Of a stretch of 46,731 nt of DNA, positions 16,576 to 25,793 are shown in pieces. The position numbers and the translations under genes were made by a program. The stretch comes from Verrucomicrobiaceae bacterium (GTDB lineage: Bacteria > Verrucomicrobiota > Verrucomicrobiia > Verrucomicrobiales > V1-33): NCBI GenBank assembly GCA_027483175.1, contig JAIXVE010000001.1, positions 1-46,731 of the forward strand. Reading direction: 5' to 3'. The stretch's first letter is position 1. Every line of letters starts with the position of its first letter. The notes beneath the pieces were generated by a model, which did no database searches, was not told the DNA's origin, and saw nothing but the letters and a program-made list of their open reading frames with translations.

Positions 16576-17640
16576 TCACGGTAAACTCGGTGTCTGATTG
16601 TCTACCGTCAGGTCCTTGAATAAATTCTTCTTCGGGTCGAATTCCAGATTCCGGGTTCCATCCGGATTCAAATAATATCCAATCGAAATGCATGCAGTCT
16701 GCGTGTCGGTTCTCCACTCCATGTCTTTCACACCCCAGTGCAAGGCGTGTGGTATCTTTCCGTAAAGGGCACTGACCACCTTCCCTTTCTCATCCAAAAC
16801 GGTCCGGACCCTGAAATAGTAAGCCACGGGAGGGGGATTTCCCTCACGCGATTTTACCCGAATGTTCTCCCCCTTCTGCCAGCCCTCCTTGGTTAAATTG
16901 GTGCCTTCGTAGGTTTCCCATTCCTCTTCCCATACAAACTCCGGCAGATATCCTTCCAATGGGGCTTCCCGGAACAAGTTGGTGACTGGCCAGTCTTTCA
17001 CGGGGATGATGCCGTCACCCGGACGGGGAAACGACAGCTTCAGCTTCGCCGCTCCATTCTTCGCATCCCCGGTCCTTTCCACCGAGAACAGAATGTCGGT
17101 CTCAATCCCAAGGCCGCGGGTCAGTACCCCTGTGATGGGCTCGCTGCTTAGTTCCTCGGGAGTTGGTTTGACTCTTTCTCCCTCCGGAAACACCCAATCA
17201 TGCCGCACCAGATCGAACCCAGTAGGTTCAGCTCGGTGAAGTTCGGTCTTGAGACGACTAATCGCATACATCGGCACCGGGTTGATCTTTTTGGCGAGCA
17301 CCACGGTGATTATGTTATCGAAAGGTTGCCATTTACCGTCCTTGATACCAGTGAAATGATATCCAGAATCACGCTCATAATAACCATCCTTTCTGGACCT
17401 AACCCAACCTTCCTGCCATACGCGTCTTTCAAAAACATGTTTGCCTGCGGAATCTGACTTTTTTTTATGGAAAACAGCTTCGGTTGACGTGTCTTCGTAA
17501 GAAGCGATTTTCAATTTGGCATCGGGAATTGCCTGTTGATCCTCGCCGATCACTTGAATTGTGAATTTTGCCAGTGGAAATGGGTCTTGTGCAAATCCAA
17601 TATTGATGAAACTTAAAAATAAAATTGCCTTAGGTTTCAT
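16576..17640 (-). CDS. Secreted protein of unknown function with N-terminal beta-sandwich (paralogue of 5793-6734)
   Basis: A 354-residue protein with a signal peptide (KAILFLSFINIGFAQ, cleavage near residue 18). Residues about 25-110 look like a carboxypeptidase-regulatory or transthyretin-like domain (IQVIGEDQQAIPDAKLKI ... FERRVWQEGWV, GYYERDSGYHF). The C-terminal half holds EFVWEEEWETYEG and ends DGTRNLEFDPKKNLF, matching the end of the 313-residue paralogue. It begins four bases after the stop codon of the 242-residue gene and is surely co-transcribed with it. Base use is AT-richer and mixed, and the plus strand here is not C-rich, suggesting acquisition. No catalytic residues recognised. 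Confidence 0.7.
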   Translation of the reverse strand: MKPKAILFLSFINIGFAQDPFPLAKFTIQVIGEDQQAIPDAKLKIASYEDTSTEAVFHKKKSDSAGKHVFERRVWQEGWVRSRKDGYYERDSGYHFTGIKDGKWQPFDNIITVVLAKKINPVPMYAISRLKTELHRAEPTGFDLVRHDWVFPEGERVKPTPEELSSEPITGVLTRGLGIETDILFSVERTGDAKNGAAKLKLSFPRPGDGIIPVKDWPVTNLFREAPLEGYLPEFVWEEEWETYEGTNLTKEGWQKGENIRVKSREGNPPPVAYYFRVRTVLDEKGKVVSALYGKIPHALHWGVKDMEWRTDTQTACISIGYYLNPDGTRNLEFDPKKNLFKDLTVDNQTPSLP

Positions 17641-17644
17641 GCTA

Positions 17645-18373
17645 TTAGTTTTTCAGATTTCCGACATTCACCATCTTCTCAAATACAGGATAATTGAAAA
17701 AATAGCTGACGTTTTTGATGTCTGAATGATGCCAGCAATGGTCTTCAGGATTTCGATTTGGTGGAGCAGAGTCCATCTCCTCAAATGTGCGCCGCTCCGG
17801 ATCCCACCCGTTGGCCGTCAAATCCTGAAGATCCATACTTTGCGTGCCAAAAGCCGCAACTCGAACACTGCCGGCCGGCCAGGAAAGGGCGGGGATATCC
17901 TGAGCCAGAAGAGCAGCGCGGTATCTGTAGCCCGGGGTTCCTGCAGTGCGGGAGTTTGCGAGGAGCGCGGAGCCCTGCGCGCCATGCACGCTTTCGCCAC
18001 CCTCGCCTTCGTTGAAAGGCTTGAATAGCGGAGTAGCGACTTTTTGCTCGGTGGTGGTTGGCAGGTTGGGGGCCGGCCAGGCGCTGCGGTTGAAGGACCA
18101 GCCGCCCCGTCTCGATTTCCATCCGGAGCCCCATTCGTTCAGATCGCCGCTGGTGGCCTGCCCGAATGCTTTGGTGATGGTGCCCTTTTTCATTTCACCG
18201 CCCACCCAGACTTTCACTCCGTGGAATAAGACGTCATTGACTAACGTCGGCTCGGCTCCATTCCGGTTCGGCTCCAGGACATCCTCGCCGCTGGAATAGA
18301 GTTGGAACACATTCTGACTCGCACGCCGGAGGACGACAGGACCAGGCAGATTCATGATGAACCCATCATGCAC
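17645..18373 (-). CDS. C-terminal fragment of a larger protein, possibly an alpha/beta-hydrolase
   Basis: A 242-residue frame that begins with GTG only three codons after an in-frame stop (18383-18385); the first ATG is at 18355. There is no signal peptide and it starts inside what looks like a domain: VFQLYSSGEDVLEP (a loop I associate with the acid-residue region of an alpha/beta-hydrolase type), and later HHSDIKNVSYFFNYPVFEKM near the end (possible catalytic His region). The expected nucleophile Ser half is absent. The intact gene probably lost its 5' end, perhaps through rearrangement next to the repeat-rich DNA at 18.4-18.7 kb. It runs into the 354-residue gene with a four-base gap. The hydrolase assignment is tentative. 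Confidence 0.5.
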   Translation of the reverse strand: MHDGFIMNLPGPVVLRRASQNVFQLYSSGEDVLEPNRNGAEPTLVNDVLFHGVKVWVGGEMKKGTITKAFGQATSGDLNEWGSGWKSRRGGWSFNRSAWPAPNLPTTTEQKVATPLFKPFNEGEGGESVHGAQGSALLANSRTAGTPGYRYRAALLAQDIPALSWPAGSVRVAAFGTQSMDLQDLTANGWDPERRTFEEMDSAPPNRNPEDHCWHHSDIKNVSYFFNYPVFEKMVNVGNLKN

Positions 18374-18385
18374 GCCGGTGGGCTA

Positions 18386-18746
18386 GTTGTCGAGCAGACC
18401 TTCGCATCGCAGTCTTACCCCTCACCAACCATCCCCCGACTCCACCGCCCAACCATCCGTGCCCATCCGTGCACATCCGCTAAATCCGTGGTTCAACCCC
18501 CCTTCACCTCCCCTCTTCCTCGCCATCCCCCATCCCTCCCCCCGAGCCCCCCTCTCCATTCTCGCCCTCCAAACCAGCCCCATCTCAAATCTCAAATCTC
18601 AAATCTCAAATCCCCCAGGCATCCGCCTGGGCCCACCTTCACCATTCCAACTTCTCACTTCTCACTTCTCACTTCTCACTTCTCACTTCCCTTTCCCTTT
18701 GCTCCCCACCGCGACCTCTGGCATCTTCGACTCGCCGCCGTCGCTC
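18386..18746. repeat. Repeat-dense, gene-free stretch before the metallopeptidase gene
   Basis: This stretch is open in one frame but is built of repeats. It holds a degenerate CATCCGTG-type array (18454-18496), four-plus copies of ATCTCAA (18582-18612), a CCCAGGC-ATCC-GCCTGGG palindrome (18614-18631) and five copies of TTCTCAC (18652-18686). Both heptamer runs have period 7. The ATCTCAA run recurs at 30019-30056. None is likely translated; the downstream gene starts at 18747. Confidence 0.7.
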
Positions 18747-20687
18747 ATGCCTCCTCCGCCGCTACTCAAGGCCTTCCTCCTCGCTGGGTTCTCCGCAACT
18801 CTCGTCGCCACCTCCCGCGCCGCCCCCCCCGCCTTCCAGCAATTCATCTCCGGCGATTTCTCCGAACCCGCCCTCGCCTCCCTCACGGCCGCCCTCCCCT
18901 CTCAAATCGCCGCCCCTCCTCCCAACCCGGTCCCTCCAACCATCTGGTCCTCCAACGACGGCATCACATGGACCGAACAGGACGCGCTCCTCCGCACCCG
19001 CCAGTTCACCCGCTCCACCTCCACCCCGGAAAAAGGCACCCCTCCCGGAACCATCGTCCGTCTCGTCTCTCCCACCGGCCCCTCCACTCTCGAGATCCTC
19101 CTGCCCGTCCCTGGCACCCCGGATCCCCTCCGCCAGCGCCGCTTCACCGACGCCACCCCTCCACCCCCATGGGAACCCGCCTCCTCCGGCCCGTCCTCAT
19201 GGCTCGCCCCAGCTCCCCCACCCGTCCCCGCCGCCCCAAACACCGACACGCTCTGGCTCGACGCCTCAGGCCTCCACTCGTTCCGCGCCACACTCGTCTC
19301 CGCCAATCCCCGCGAGGCCGTCTTCCAGCGCCCCAATTCCTCCAACCGCTTCACCATCCCACTCAACCGCCTCGGCCTCCGCGAATCCATCATGGTCCGC
19401 CGCTGGCTCGAATCCCACGACTTCACCCCTCCACTCCCCCCGCGCTCCGTCGGAGTCTCCCTGGCTGAAGCCGCCGGAAATCAACGCGTCGCCCGCGAAA
19501 AAGACGACCGCGGCGACTACCGCGACATGCACGCCTACTCGACCCCGCACTACGACTTCTGGACGTCCCGCGACTTGTCAGGCGCGAACCTCCAGGCCGT
19601 CGGCATGTCCTTCGAAGCCACATGGAAACTCATGTCCGTCCTCGACTGGAGCCACCCATGGCCAGTCCCCGTCAACGGCCGCCACCGGGTCCGCATCTTC
19701 GACACCATGAACGCCTACCACGCCGCCGGCGGCCCCAAAGGCTCCGCAGGCGTCTTCATGATGTCCCATCGCGAATTCCTCGTCCCCTTCAGCAGTCTCG
19801 CCCTCGGCGGCAAGGTCGAAAGCACGCTCCACCACGAGGGCACCCACCAGTGCATGCAGGAAATCCTGACATTCCTGCCGCTCTGGGTCGCCGAAGGCAC
19901 CGCCGAATACGTTGGCTCGCTCGACTTCCGCCGCGGCCACTTCCAACTCCCCATGGGCCCCGAACGACTCCGCCGCACCGTCGATCTCCGCACCGAAGCC
20001 GGACCTAACCTCGCCATCCACCCGTTCTCCCACGCCGCCCTCGACTCCATCCTCGGCACGCCATGGTGGCCCGTCGGCGGCTCCGCCAACGCCCCTAACG
20101 ATGGTCTCCGCACCGTCTTCTGCTACCGTTCCTCCCTCCTCGTCACCGCCTACTTCCTCGAACTCGAACGCGACCGCTCCAAATTCCTCCGCTTCCTCTC
20201 CGCCACCCGCCGTCTCCGCGACGAAGCCGAATTCCACCGCAATCGCTTCGTCCGTCTCAACGGCCACCTCTCTACCGTCTACATTGCCCTCGCCGGTCAC
20301 TGGAACCGTCTCCCCCCACTCCTCAAAAAACAAGGCTCCGCAAGCTCCCCCCACGGCGGCCCGCCGCCCGCTCCCATCTACGCCGCCATCCCCGACCTCC
20401 CTAAAGGCGGCGACCTCGCCCTCGTCGACGACGGCGGCTTCAGTCCGCTCCTCTCATGGATCCCTCCAGGCCAGAAGCCACGGGACGTCCCCGACGACGC
20501 CACCGCCCGTCTCCTCCGCGCGTCCCTCCGCAACGCCACCATCCACCCGCGCAACGGCTCCGGCCTCGCCACCCTCATCCTCCGCTGGCAACGCGACTTC
20601 CTCGGCGTCGACAGCTCGTTCGAAAACCGCTTCTACGAAACCTACCTCCGCGCCGGTCTCGACCTCCGCCCCGGCCGCGTCCCCTGA
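18747..20687 (+). CDS. Secreted SHD1 plus DUF1570-like metallopeptidase-type protein
   Basis: A 646-residue exported protein. The signal peptide is MPPPPLLKAFLLAGFSATLVATSRA (first 25 residues). An SLA1-homology (SHD1) domain lies at about residues 168-225 (LWLDASGLHSFRATLVSA, ending in RESIMVRRWLE); in bacteria it is typical of the Planctomycetes-Verrucomicrobia group. A DUF1570-like domain follows with a zinc-protease signature H363-E364-G-T-H367 and a probable third ligand E383 in WVAEGTAEY, so a gluzincin-type metallopeptidase activity is plausible but unproven. The open frame extends 120 codons upstream through repeat DNA; the signal peptide fixes the start here. It is convergent with the DUF58 gene, 27 bases away. 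Confidence 0.85.
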   Translation: MPPPPLLKAFLLAGFSATLVATSRAAPPAFQQFISGDFSEPALASLTAALPSQIAAPPPNPVPPTIWSSNDGITWTEQDALLRTRQFTRSTSTPEKGTPPGTIVRLVSPTGPSTLEILLPVPGTPDPLRQRRFTDATPPPPWEPASSGPSSWLAPAPPPVPAAPNTDTLWLDASGLHSFRATLVSANPREAVFQRPNSSNRFTIPLNRLGLRESIMVRRWLESHDFTPPLPPRSVGVSLAEAAGNQRVAREKDDRGDYRDMHAYSTPHYDFWTSRDLSGANLQAVGMSFEATWKLMSVLDWSHPWPVPVNGRHRVRIFDTMNAYHAAGGPKGSAGVFMMSHREFLVPFSSLALGGKVESTLHHEGTHQCMQEILTFLPLWVAEGTAEYVGSLDFRRGHFQLPMGPERLRRTVDLRTEAGPNLAIHPFSHAALDSILGTPWWPVGGSANAPNDGLRTVFCYRSSLLVTAYFLELERDRSKFLRFLSATRRLRDEAEFHRNRFVRLNGHLSTVYIALAGHWNRLPPLLKKQGSASSPHGGPPPAPIYAAIPDLPKGGDLALVDDGGFSPLLSWIPPGQKPRDVPDDATARLLRASLRNATIHPRNGSGLATLILRWQRDFLGVDSSFENRFYETYLRAGLDLRPGRVP

Positions 20688-20714
20688 CAACTCACCGGAT
20701 CCTCACAACTCCCA

Positions 20715-22019
20715 TCACAGGGTTCCCGCCTTCTTGATGTCCAGATAAAGATTCCCCAGCGCCACCGGCAACTCCGCCGCCGGAGCATCAATTGTCAGGA
20801 TCCCCTCCCGGTGCAGCGCCGCCGTCACCAATCGCCGCTCCTCCAGATACTGCACCGTCGCCGCACACGTCAGCGCATCCCCGAAGGTCTCCACCGCCCG
20901 CCCCGCCTGCTCCAGCACCTCCGATTCCGTCAGGCTCGCCACCACCACCAGATGCCGCTGCCTCAGCAGCCGCAGCGGCCTCAGCACTCCCTCCAGATCC
21001 TCACTCCTCAGATTCGTGCAGAACACCGCCAGCGACCGCCGCCTCTGCCGCTGCATCAACCGCTCCACCGCCTCACTGAAATCCCCCGGCGCTCCCGTGC
21101 TCCGGCACTCGCTCAGATGATCCAGAATCACCGGCATCCCATGCAATCCGCTCACCGGCGGCAACCACCGGTCATCCCCCCCAAACGTCATCACCCCCAC
21201 CCGATCCCCCTGCCGCAACGCAATACTGCTCAGCAGCAGCATCGCATTCAATGTGTGATCAAACTGCGACAACTCCCCGTCCAGCGACCGCAACCGCCGC
21301 CCGCAATCCGCCATCATGATCACCGTCTGATTCCGCTGCTCCTCATACTCCCGACTAGTCATCACCCCGCGCCGCGCCGTCGCCTTCCAATCCACCGCAT
21401 TCATCGCATCCCCCTCCGCATAATCCCGCAACTGCCGGAACTCCCGGCTCTGCCCCGGCCGATTCCGCCTGACAATTCCCATCTGCGACTCCCGATGCTG
21501 CATCGCCAGCAGCGCAAACCGCAGCACCGGCTCGTAATTCGGAAACACTTTCACCTCCACTTCCTCACCACCTTCATAACGCCGCCGCCACAACCCCATC
21601 ACCGATTCCTCCTCAATCCTCGTCCGCCCCACCGCCAGTCTCCCGCGCTCCACCGGCCGCACCCGCGCCCCCACCGTCACATGCCCGCGCCCCGGAACTT
21701 CCCCGCTCCACGGCCAATCCCCACTCGGCAATCCCACCGGCAATCCATCAATCACCCGCACCCGCACCCCGCGCCGCCCCGCATTCCTCAAGGTCACCGG
21801 AACCTCATGCTCCACCCCCAGCGCCATCCGCCCCGCCTCCCCGCGCTCCGCCGTCACCCGCCTCCCCAGCACCAGCAGCACCGCATCCACCACCGCCACA
21901 AACCCCACCACCACACAACTCCCCACCCACCACTTCTCCATCCCCTTCGCAAACGAAGCCGCCAGCCCCGCCATCAGCAGAACCGCCACCATCACCAGCA
22001 ATCGGGGCCCGGGTACCAT
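20715..22019 (-). CDS. DUF58 domain protein
   Basis: A 434-residue protein with two N-terminal membrane helices (about 5-24 and 33-51), a basic-rich middle, and the DUF58 core with its signature REFRQLRDYAEGDAMNAVDWK (about residues 190-215), followed by a von Willebrand A-like fold. DUF58 proteins are encoded almost always with MoxR AAA ATPases and are thought to act with them in assembling or activating envelope proteins or complexes. It is the last gene of the operon that starts at 28933. AAGGA lies nine bases before the ATG at 22019 and supports the start. Confidence 0.93.
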   Translation of the reverse strand: MVPGPRLLVMVAVLLMAGLAASFAKGMEKWWVGSCVVVGFVAVVDAVLLVLGRRVTAERGEAGRMALGVEHEVPVTLRNAGRRGVRVRVIDGLPVGLPSGDWPWSGEVPGRGHVTVGARVRPVERGRLAVGRTRIEEESVMGLWRRRYEGGEEVEVKVFPNYEPVLRFALLAMQHRESQMGIVRRNRPGQSREFRQLRDYAEGDAMNAVDWKATARRGVMTSREYEEQRNQTVIMMADCGRRLRSLDGELSQFDHTLNAMLLLSSIALRQGDRVGVMTFGGDDRWLPPVSGLHGMPVILDHLSECRSTGAPGDFSEAVERLMQRQRRRSLAVFCTNLRSEDLEGVLRPLRLLRQRHLVVVASLTESEVLEQAGRAVETFGDALTCAATVQYLEERRLVTAALHREGILTIDAPAAELPVALGNLYLDIKKAGTL

Positions 22020-22040
22020 TCGATAAATCCTTGTTCAATC

Positions 22041-23066
22041 CTAACGCGGAGCCGGAATCGCCCGCAGCAGCGCCGCCAGCACGCCATCCACATCCTGCCC
22101 GCTGATCTGCAGCTCCGGCGACAGCGACACCCGGTGCCTCAACACCGGTATCGCCGCCCGCTTCACATCGTCAGGCACCGCATAGTCCCGACCATCCAGC
22201 AGCGCAAACGCCCGCGCCACCCTCACCAGACTGATCGCCCCGCGCGTCCCCGCACCCAGGCTCAACCCCTGCCACCCCCGCGTCGCCCTCACAATCCTCA
22301 CCGCATACTCCACCACATCCGCCTTGCACACCACCGCCGCCGCCACCGCCTGCAATCGGATCACTTCCTCCACGCCGCACAACTGCTGCACTTCCCCCGT
22401 ATCCAGCATCCCACTCCCCTGCCCAGCCGTCACCGCCGCCACAATCCGCTCCTCATCCGCCTGCTCAGGATAATCCACCAGCACCTTCATCAGAAACCGG
22501 TCCAGTTGCGCCTCCGGCAACGCATACGTCCCTTCCTGCTCGATCGGATTCTGCGTCGCTAACGTCATGAACGGCGGCGGCAATGGCAGGGTCTCCCCGT
22601 CAATCGTCACCTGCGTCTCCTGCATCACCTCCAGCAGCGCCGCCTGCGTCTTCGCCGGCGCACGGTTGATCTCATCCGCCAGCAGCAGGTTCGTAAACAC
22701 CGGTCCTTTCCTCAGCCGGAATTCCTGACGCCCCATGTCATAAAGCGTATGCCCGGTCACATCCCCCGGCAGCAGATCCGGCGTGAACTGTATCCGCCGG
22801 AACACCCCGCCGAACGTCCGCGCCAGCGCCAGCACCAGATGGGTCTTCCCTAACCCAGGCTTGCCCTCCAGCAGCACATGCCCCCCGGACACAAATGCCG
22901 CCAGCACCTGATCCACCACCTCCGCCTGCCCGAAAAATACCGCCCCCACCGTTTCGCGAATCCGCTGCAGCAATCCCGCCGCCTCGGCACTCGCTCCCGA
23001 CACCGCTTCCTCCGGTTCCCCGGCCACACTCAACTCGTCTGTGTTCTCGTCGCTCATGATTGTCAT
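22041..23066 (-). CDS. MoxR family AAA+ ATPase
   Basis: A 341-residue cytoplasmic AAA+ ATPase of the MoxR branch. Walker A GKPGLGKT is at about 68-75, Walker B LLLADEINR at about 127-135, sensor 1 LATQNPIEQEGTYALPEAQLDRF shortly after, and the C-terminal lid region carries the MoxR-type SLGAGTRGAISLVR (arginine finger/sensor 2 area). MoxR proteins work as chaperone-like ATPases with vWA partners; here the DUF58 protein encoded 21 bases downstream is the expected partner. ATG at 23066 is used; TTG at 23081 and ATG at 23057 are alternatives. It follows the DUF4129/DUF4350 gene by 18 bases. Confidence 0.95.
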   Translation of the reverse strand: MTIMSDENTDELSVAGEPEEAVSGASAEAAGLLQRIRETVGAVFFGQAEVVDQVLAAFVSGGHVLLEGKPGLGKTHLVLALARTFGGVFRRIQFTPDLLPGDVTGHTLYDMGRQEFRLRKGPVFTNLLLADEINRAPAKTQAALLEVMQETQVTIDGETLPLPPPFMTLATQNPIEQEGTYALPEAQLDRFLMKVLVDYPEQADEERIVAAVTAGQGSGMLDTGEVQQLCGVEEVIRLQAVAAAVVCKADVVEYAVRIVRATRGWQGLSLGAGTRGAISLVRVARAFALLDGRDYAVPDDVKRAAIPVLRHRVSLSPELQISGQDVDGVLAALLRAIPAPR

Positions 23067-23084
23067 TGGTGAATTGTTCAAATC

Positions 23085-25793
23085 TCAAAACCGCCCGCCG
23101 CACGCCGCAAGGATCACCTGAAGATCCGCCACCACCACCCTGAAATCCTCAGGCTTCGCCAGCCCTCCCCCGCCCATCGCCGCCGCCACCCGCTCCTCCG
23201 GCAACCCGCTCCGCTCCGCCAGCGCCGCATGCATCCCCGCATCGTCCTCACTCAACCCGCGCGCCCCAGCCGCCCGCCGCACCCGATGCCGCATCGACTC
23301 CACCAGCGCACCATGGTCCGGCAGCCGCATCCACAGAAACCCTCCCTGATCCCCTAACTGCGCCGCCATCCGCCGCAGCGCCCCCGTCTCCCGCGGCACC
23401 ACCGGCCCGAACCTCGTTAGGTGCCGCCACAGCCACAGCACAATCAGCACCCCCAGCGCACTCACCGGCATCCACCCGTACTGCCACAGCAGCTGCCAGA
23501 AAGTCACCCGCCCGCTGTTCACAAAAATCACCTGCGTCACCGGCTGCAACCCAGCCACCGCCTCCAGCAGTCCCGCATGGTCAAGATCCCCAATCCACCG
23601 GTTCCGCCACGGCCGCGCACTCGTCACCAGCGTCACCCGCCCAGACCCACGCCGCACACTCGCCAGCACCGCCGCCTCCTCATCCCCCGCCACCACATCC
23701 GCACCCATCGCCCTCACATCCGCCACCATCTCGTCCGCCGTCGTTACCCGGTACTTCTCTCCGGCTATCCGACACTCCGTATCCATCTCCTTCAGCTCGG
23801 TCTCCCGGATCACCACCCCCAGTTCCTTCAGAAACGGCTCGCCCGCCCCCGGAGCCGACACCGCACTGCTCCCCCAGTCATTCCGAAACCGGTCCGTCGC
23901 CGTCCCCAGAATCACCAGATGATTCCCCTTCCGGGCCCACCGCAGCATGCTCCGCGCTTCCCCCACCGAACTCGCCCCGCCCAGCGGAATCACCAGCATC
24001 GTCATCTCCTCAGGAATCGCCCCGGCCGCACTCCGCACCTCCACCGCATAATTCTCCTCCAGCAGCTTCGATGCCGCCAGCCACGGCTGAAACCGCGCCT
24101 CCGCCTTGTACCCTAACGTCACATCCTCGTACTTCGTCTCACCCCGGTTGCACCCCCCGACCAGCACCACCAACCCCAGCACCGCCACCACCGCCAAACC
24201 CGGCACCACCCCGCGCTTCTCCCCACTCCGCGCCACCCCGAACGGCCACTCCCCAAACAACCGCGCCGCCACTTCCTCCCGCGGCAGCACATCCGCATAC
24301 GCCGCTCCCATCCACGCCCCGCTCAATCGCTCGAAATAACCAATCACCCCCGCCTCGCCCGTCCCCCGCACATGCCGCACACAATCCCCCTCCGTATCAC
24401 TCGACACCACCGGCAGCTTCGCTTCCCTAACCATCCACATCAGCGCCCCGCGATACAGCAACCGCATCGCCTCTCTCCCTTCTCCAGCCTCCCACAACCG
24501 CCGCGCTTCCCCAGCCACATCCGCTGGCAACGACTCCGGCGTCACTTCCATCCCCATCACCACCCGAGGCCCCTCCACTTTCTCCTCACGCCGCATCGGC
24601 CCAGCCACCGCAAACCTCCCACGACTCAGCACCATCACCAGCACCACCACCGCAATCGCAATGATCACATACCCCAACCACCCCAACCCAGTTCCCCACC
24701 CGCCACCACTCCACCCCCCAGTCTCCAGATCCACTTCCTTCACCCGCTGACGCCTCACCTCCCGCGCAAACTCCGGCCCCTTCAAGATCTCCTCCACCCG
24801 CTCCCCCACCGGTCGCATCCCACCACCAATAGTCTCAATCCGCTCAAAACCCTCAGTCTCAACAACTTCCGCCATTTCTCCAGCAGTCTCAGCATCCTCA
24901 ACCTCCATCACCTCTCCAACTTCCTCCGCAGGCACTTCCCGATACCGCCCCGCTCCTCCCGTCTCCTGCCCCATCACGCCCTCACTCCCCATTACAAACA
25001 TCATCACCATCACCGCCACCACCGCTCCTCCCAGACCCCGCAGCCGCTCACTCATTCTCCGGAACGCCACCTCAATGTCCCATCCCTCCAGATGCGTCCG
25101 GCTGTTGATGTACAACGCAAACCCTGACGCCGCATAAAACGGCTCCATCAGCGCCACCGCCGCCACATAACACAAATTTCCCATCTGCAGCGACCACACC
25201 GGCAATTCCCCGAATGCCGTACTCCCCTCCATCGCCGTTTCCAAGGCCTCATCAATCGGACTCTCCACCAGAAAACTGTTCACAAACAGAAACAACCCCA
25301 GACTAGCCGCCAGCTCCAGCTTCGCCGAAACATACGTCAGCGCAAATGCACTCCCGCCACCATGAAACCCAAGCGCGTTCCCACGCGTCCGGTACTGCGC
25401 CCCCCTCAACCCTTCCAGCATCGCCACCGGCAACCGAAACGCCCGCTCCGGCGAAAACCTCAGCCACGTCAGCGACGCCGCCAATCCCCGCCACAACGAG
25501 GTCCTCCGGTCCTTCCAGAAATCCCCGCGCCGCGGCTCGCTCCCGAACAACACCCGGCTCAGATAATACACCGGTTGCCGCGTCAGCAGCGGCTTCATCC
25601 ACCACAACACCACCGACGTCCACACCGGATAGTCCCACAACAACCCGAACACCATCACCCAGCACGGCACCGCCACCATCAGCCACCCACGCATCATCCT
25701 CCCCCAGTGCCGCCGCGCCAGCGCACACCCGAGATCCACCGCCTCCCACGACCGCCTCGGCCGCAGCACCGCTGTCGCTTCCTCAAGCCGCAC
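23085..25793 (-). CDS. Fused membrane protein with DUF4129 and DUF4350 domains
   Basis: A 902-residue inner-membrane protein. The N-terminal third has several hydrophobic segments, then an acidic loop rich in Glu/Val and a membrane helix (YVIIAIAVVVLVMVL), after which comes the DUF4129 part with SDTEGDCVRHV and the helix around GEGREAMRLLYRGALMWM. A further hydrophobic stretch with an LVVLVGGC sequence starts the DUF4350 part, a GATase-like fold (EMTMLVIPLGGASS ... HLVILGT) that ends with a membrane helix and a helical tail. In operons of this kind the two domains are usually separate genes. GTG at 25793 is preceded by a strong ribosome site; the frame opens at GTG 25820. The start overlaps the end of the SpoIIM-like gene by 11 bases. 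Confidence 0.87.
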   Translation of the reverse strand: MRLEEATAVLRPRRSWEAVDLGCALARRHWGRMMRGWLMVAVPCWVMVFGLLWDYPVWTSVVLWWMKPLLTRQPVYYLSRVLFGSEPRRGDFWKDRRTSLWRGLAASLTWLRFSPERAFRLPVAMLEGLRGAQYRTRGNALGFHGGGSAFALTYVSAKLELAASLGLFLFVNSFLVESPIDEALETAMEGSTAFGELPVWSLQMGNLCYVAAVALMEPFYAASGFALYINSRTHLEGWDIEVAFRRMSERLRGLGGAVVAVMVMMFVMGSEGVMGQETGGAGRYREVPAEEVGEVMEVEDAETAGEMAEVVETEGFERIETIGGGMRPVGERVEEILKGPEFAREVRRQRVKEVDLETGGWSGGGWGTGLGWLGYVIIAIAVVVLVMVLSRGRFAVAGPMRREEKVEGPRVVMGMEVTPESLPADVAGEARRLWEAGEGREAMRLLYRGALMWMVREAKLPVVSSDTEGDCVRHVRGTGEAGVIGYFERLSGAWMGAAYADVLPREEVAARLFGEWPFGVARSGEKRGVVPGLAVVAVLGLVVLVGGCNRGETKYEDVTLGYKAEARFQPWLAASKLLEENYAVEVRSAAGAIPEEMTMLVIPLGGASSVGEARSMLRWARKGNHLVILGTATDRFRNDWGSSAVSAPGAGEPFLKELGVVIRETELKEMDTECRIAGEKYRVTTADEMVADVRAMGADVVAGDEEAAVLASVRRGSGRVTLVTSARPWRNRWIGDLDHAGLLEAVAGLQPVTQVIFVNSGRVTFWQLLWQYGWMPVSALGVLIVLWLWRHLTRFGPVVPRETGALRRMAAQLGDQGGFLWMRLPDHGALVESMRHRVRRAAGARGLSEDDAGMHAALAERSGLPEERVAAAMGGGGLAKPEDFRVVVADLQVILAACGGRF

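Noticed and set aside
18387-18746. A 120-residue N-terminal extension of the metallopeptidase gene
   Set aside because: It translates repeat DNA into low-complexity Ser/Pro/Leu sequence, and a standard signal peptide starts at 18747.
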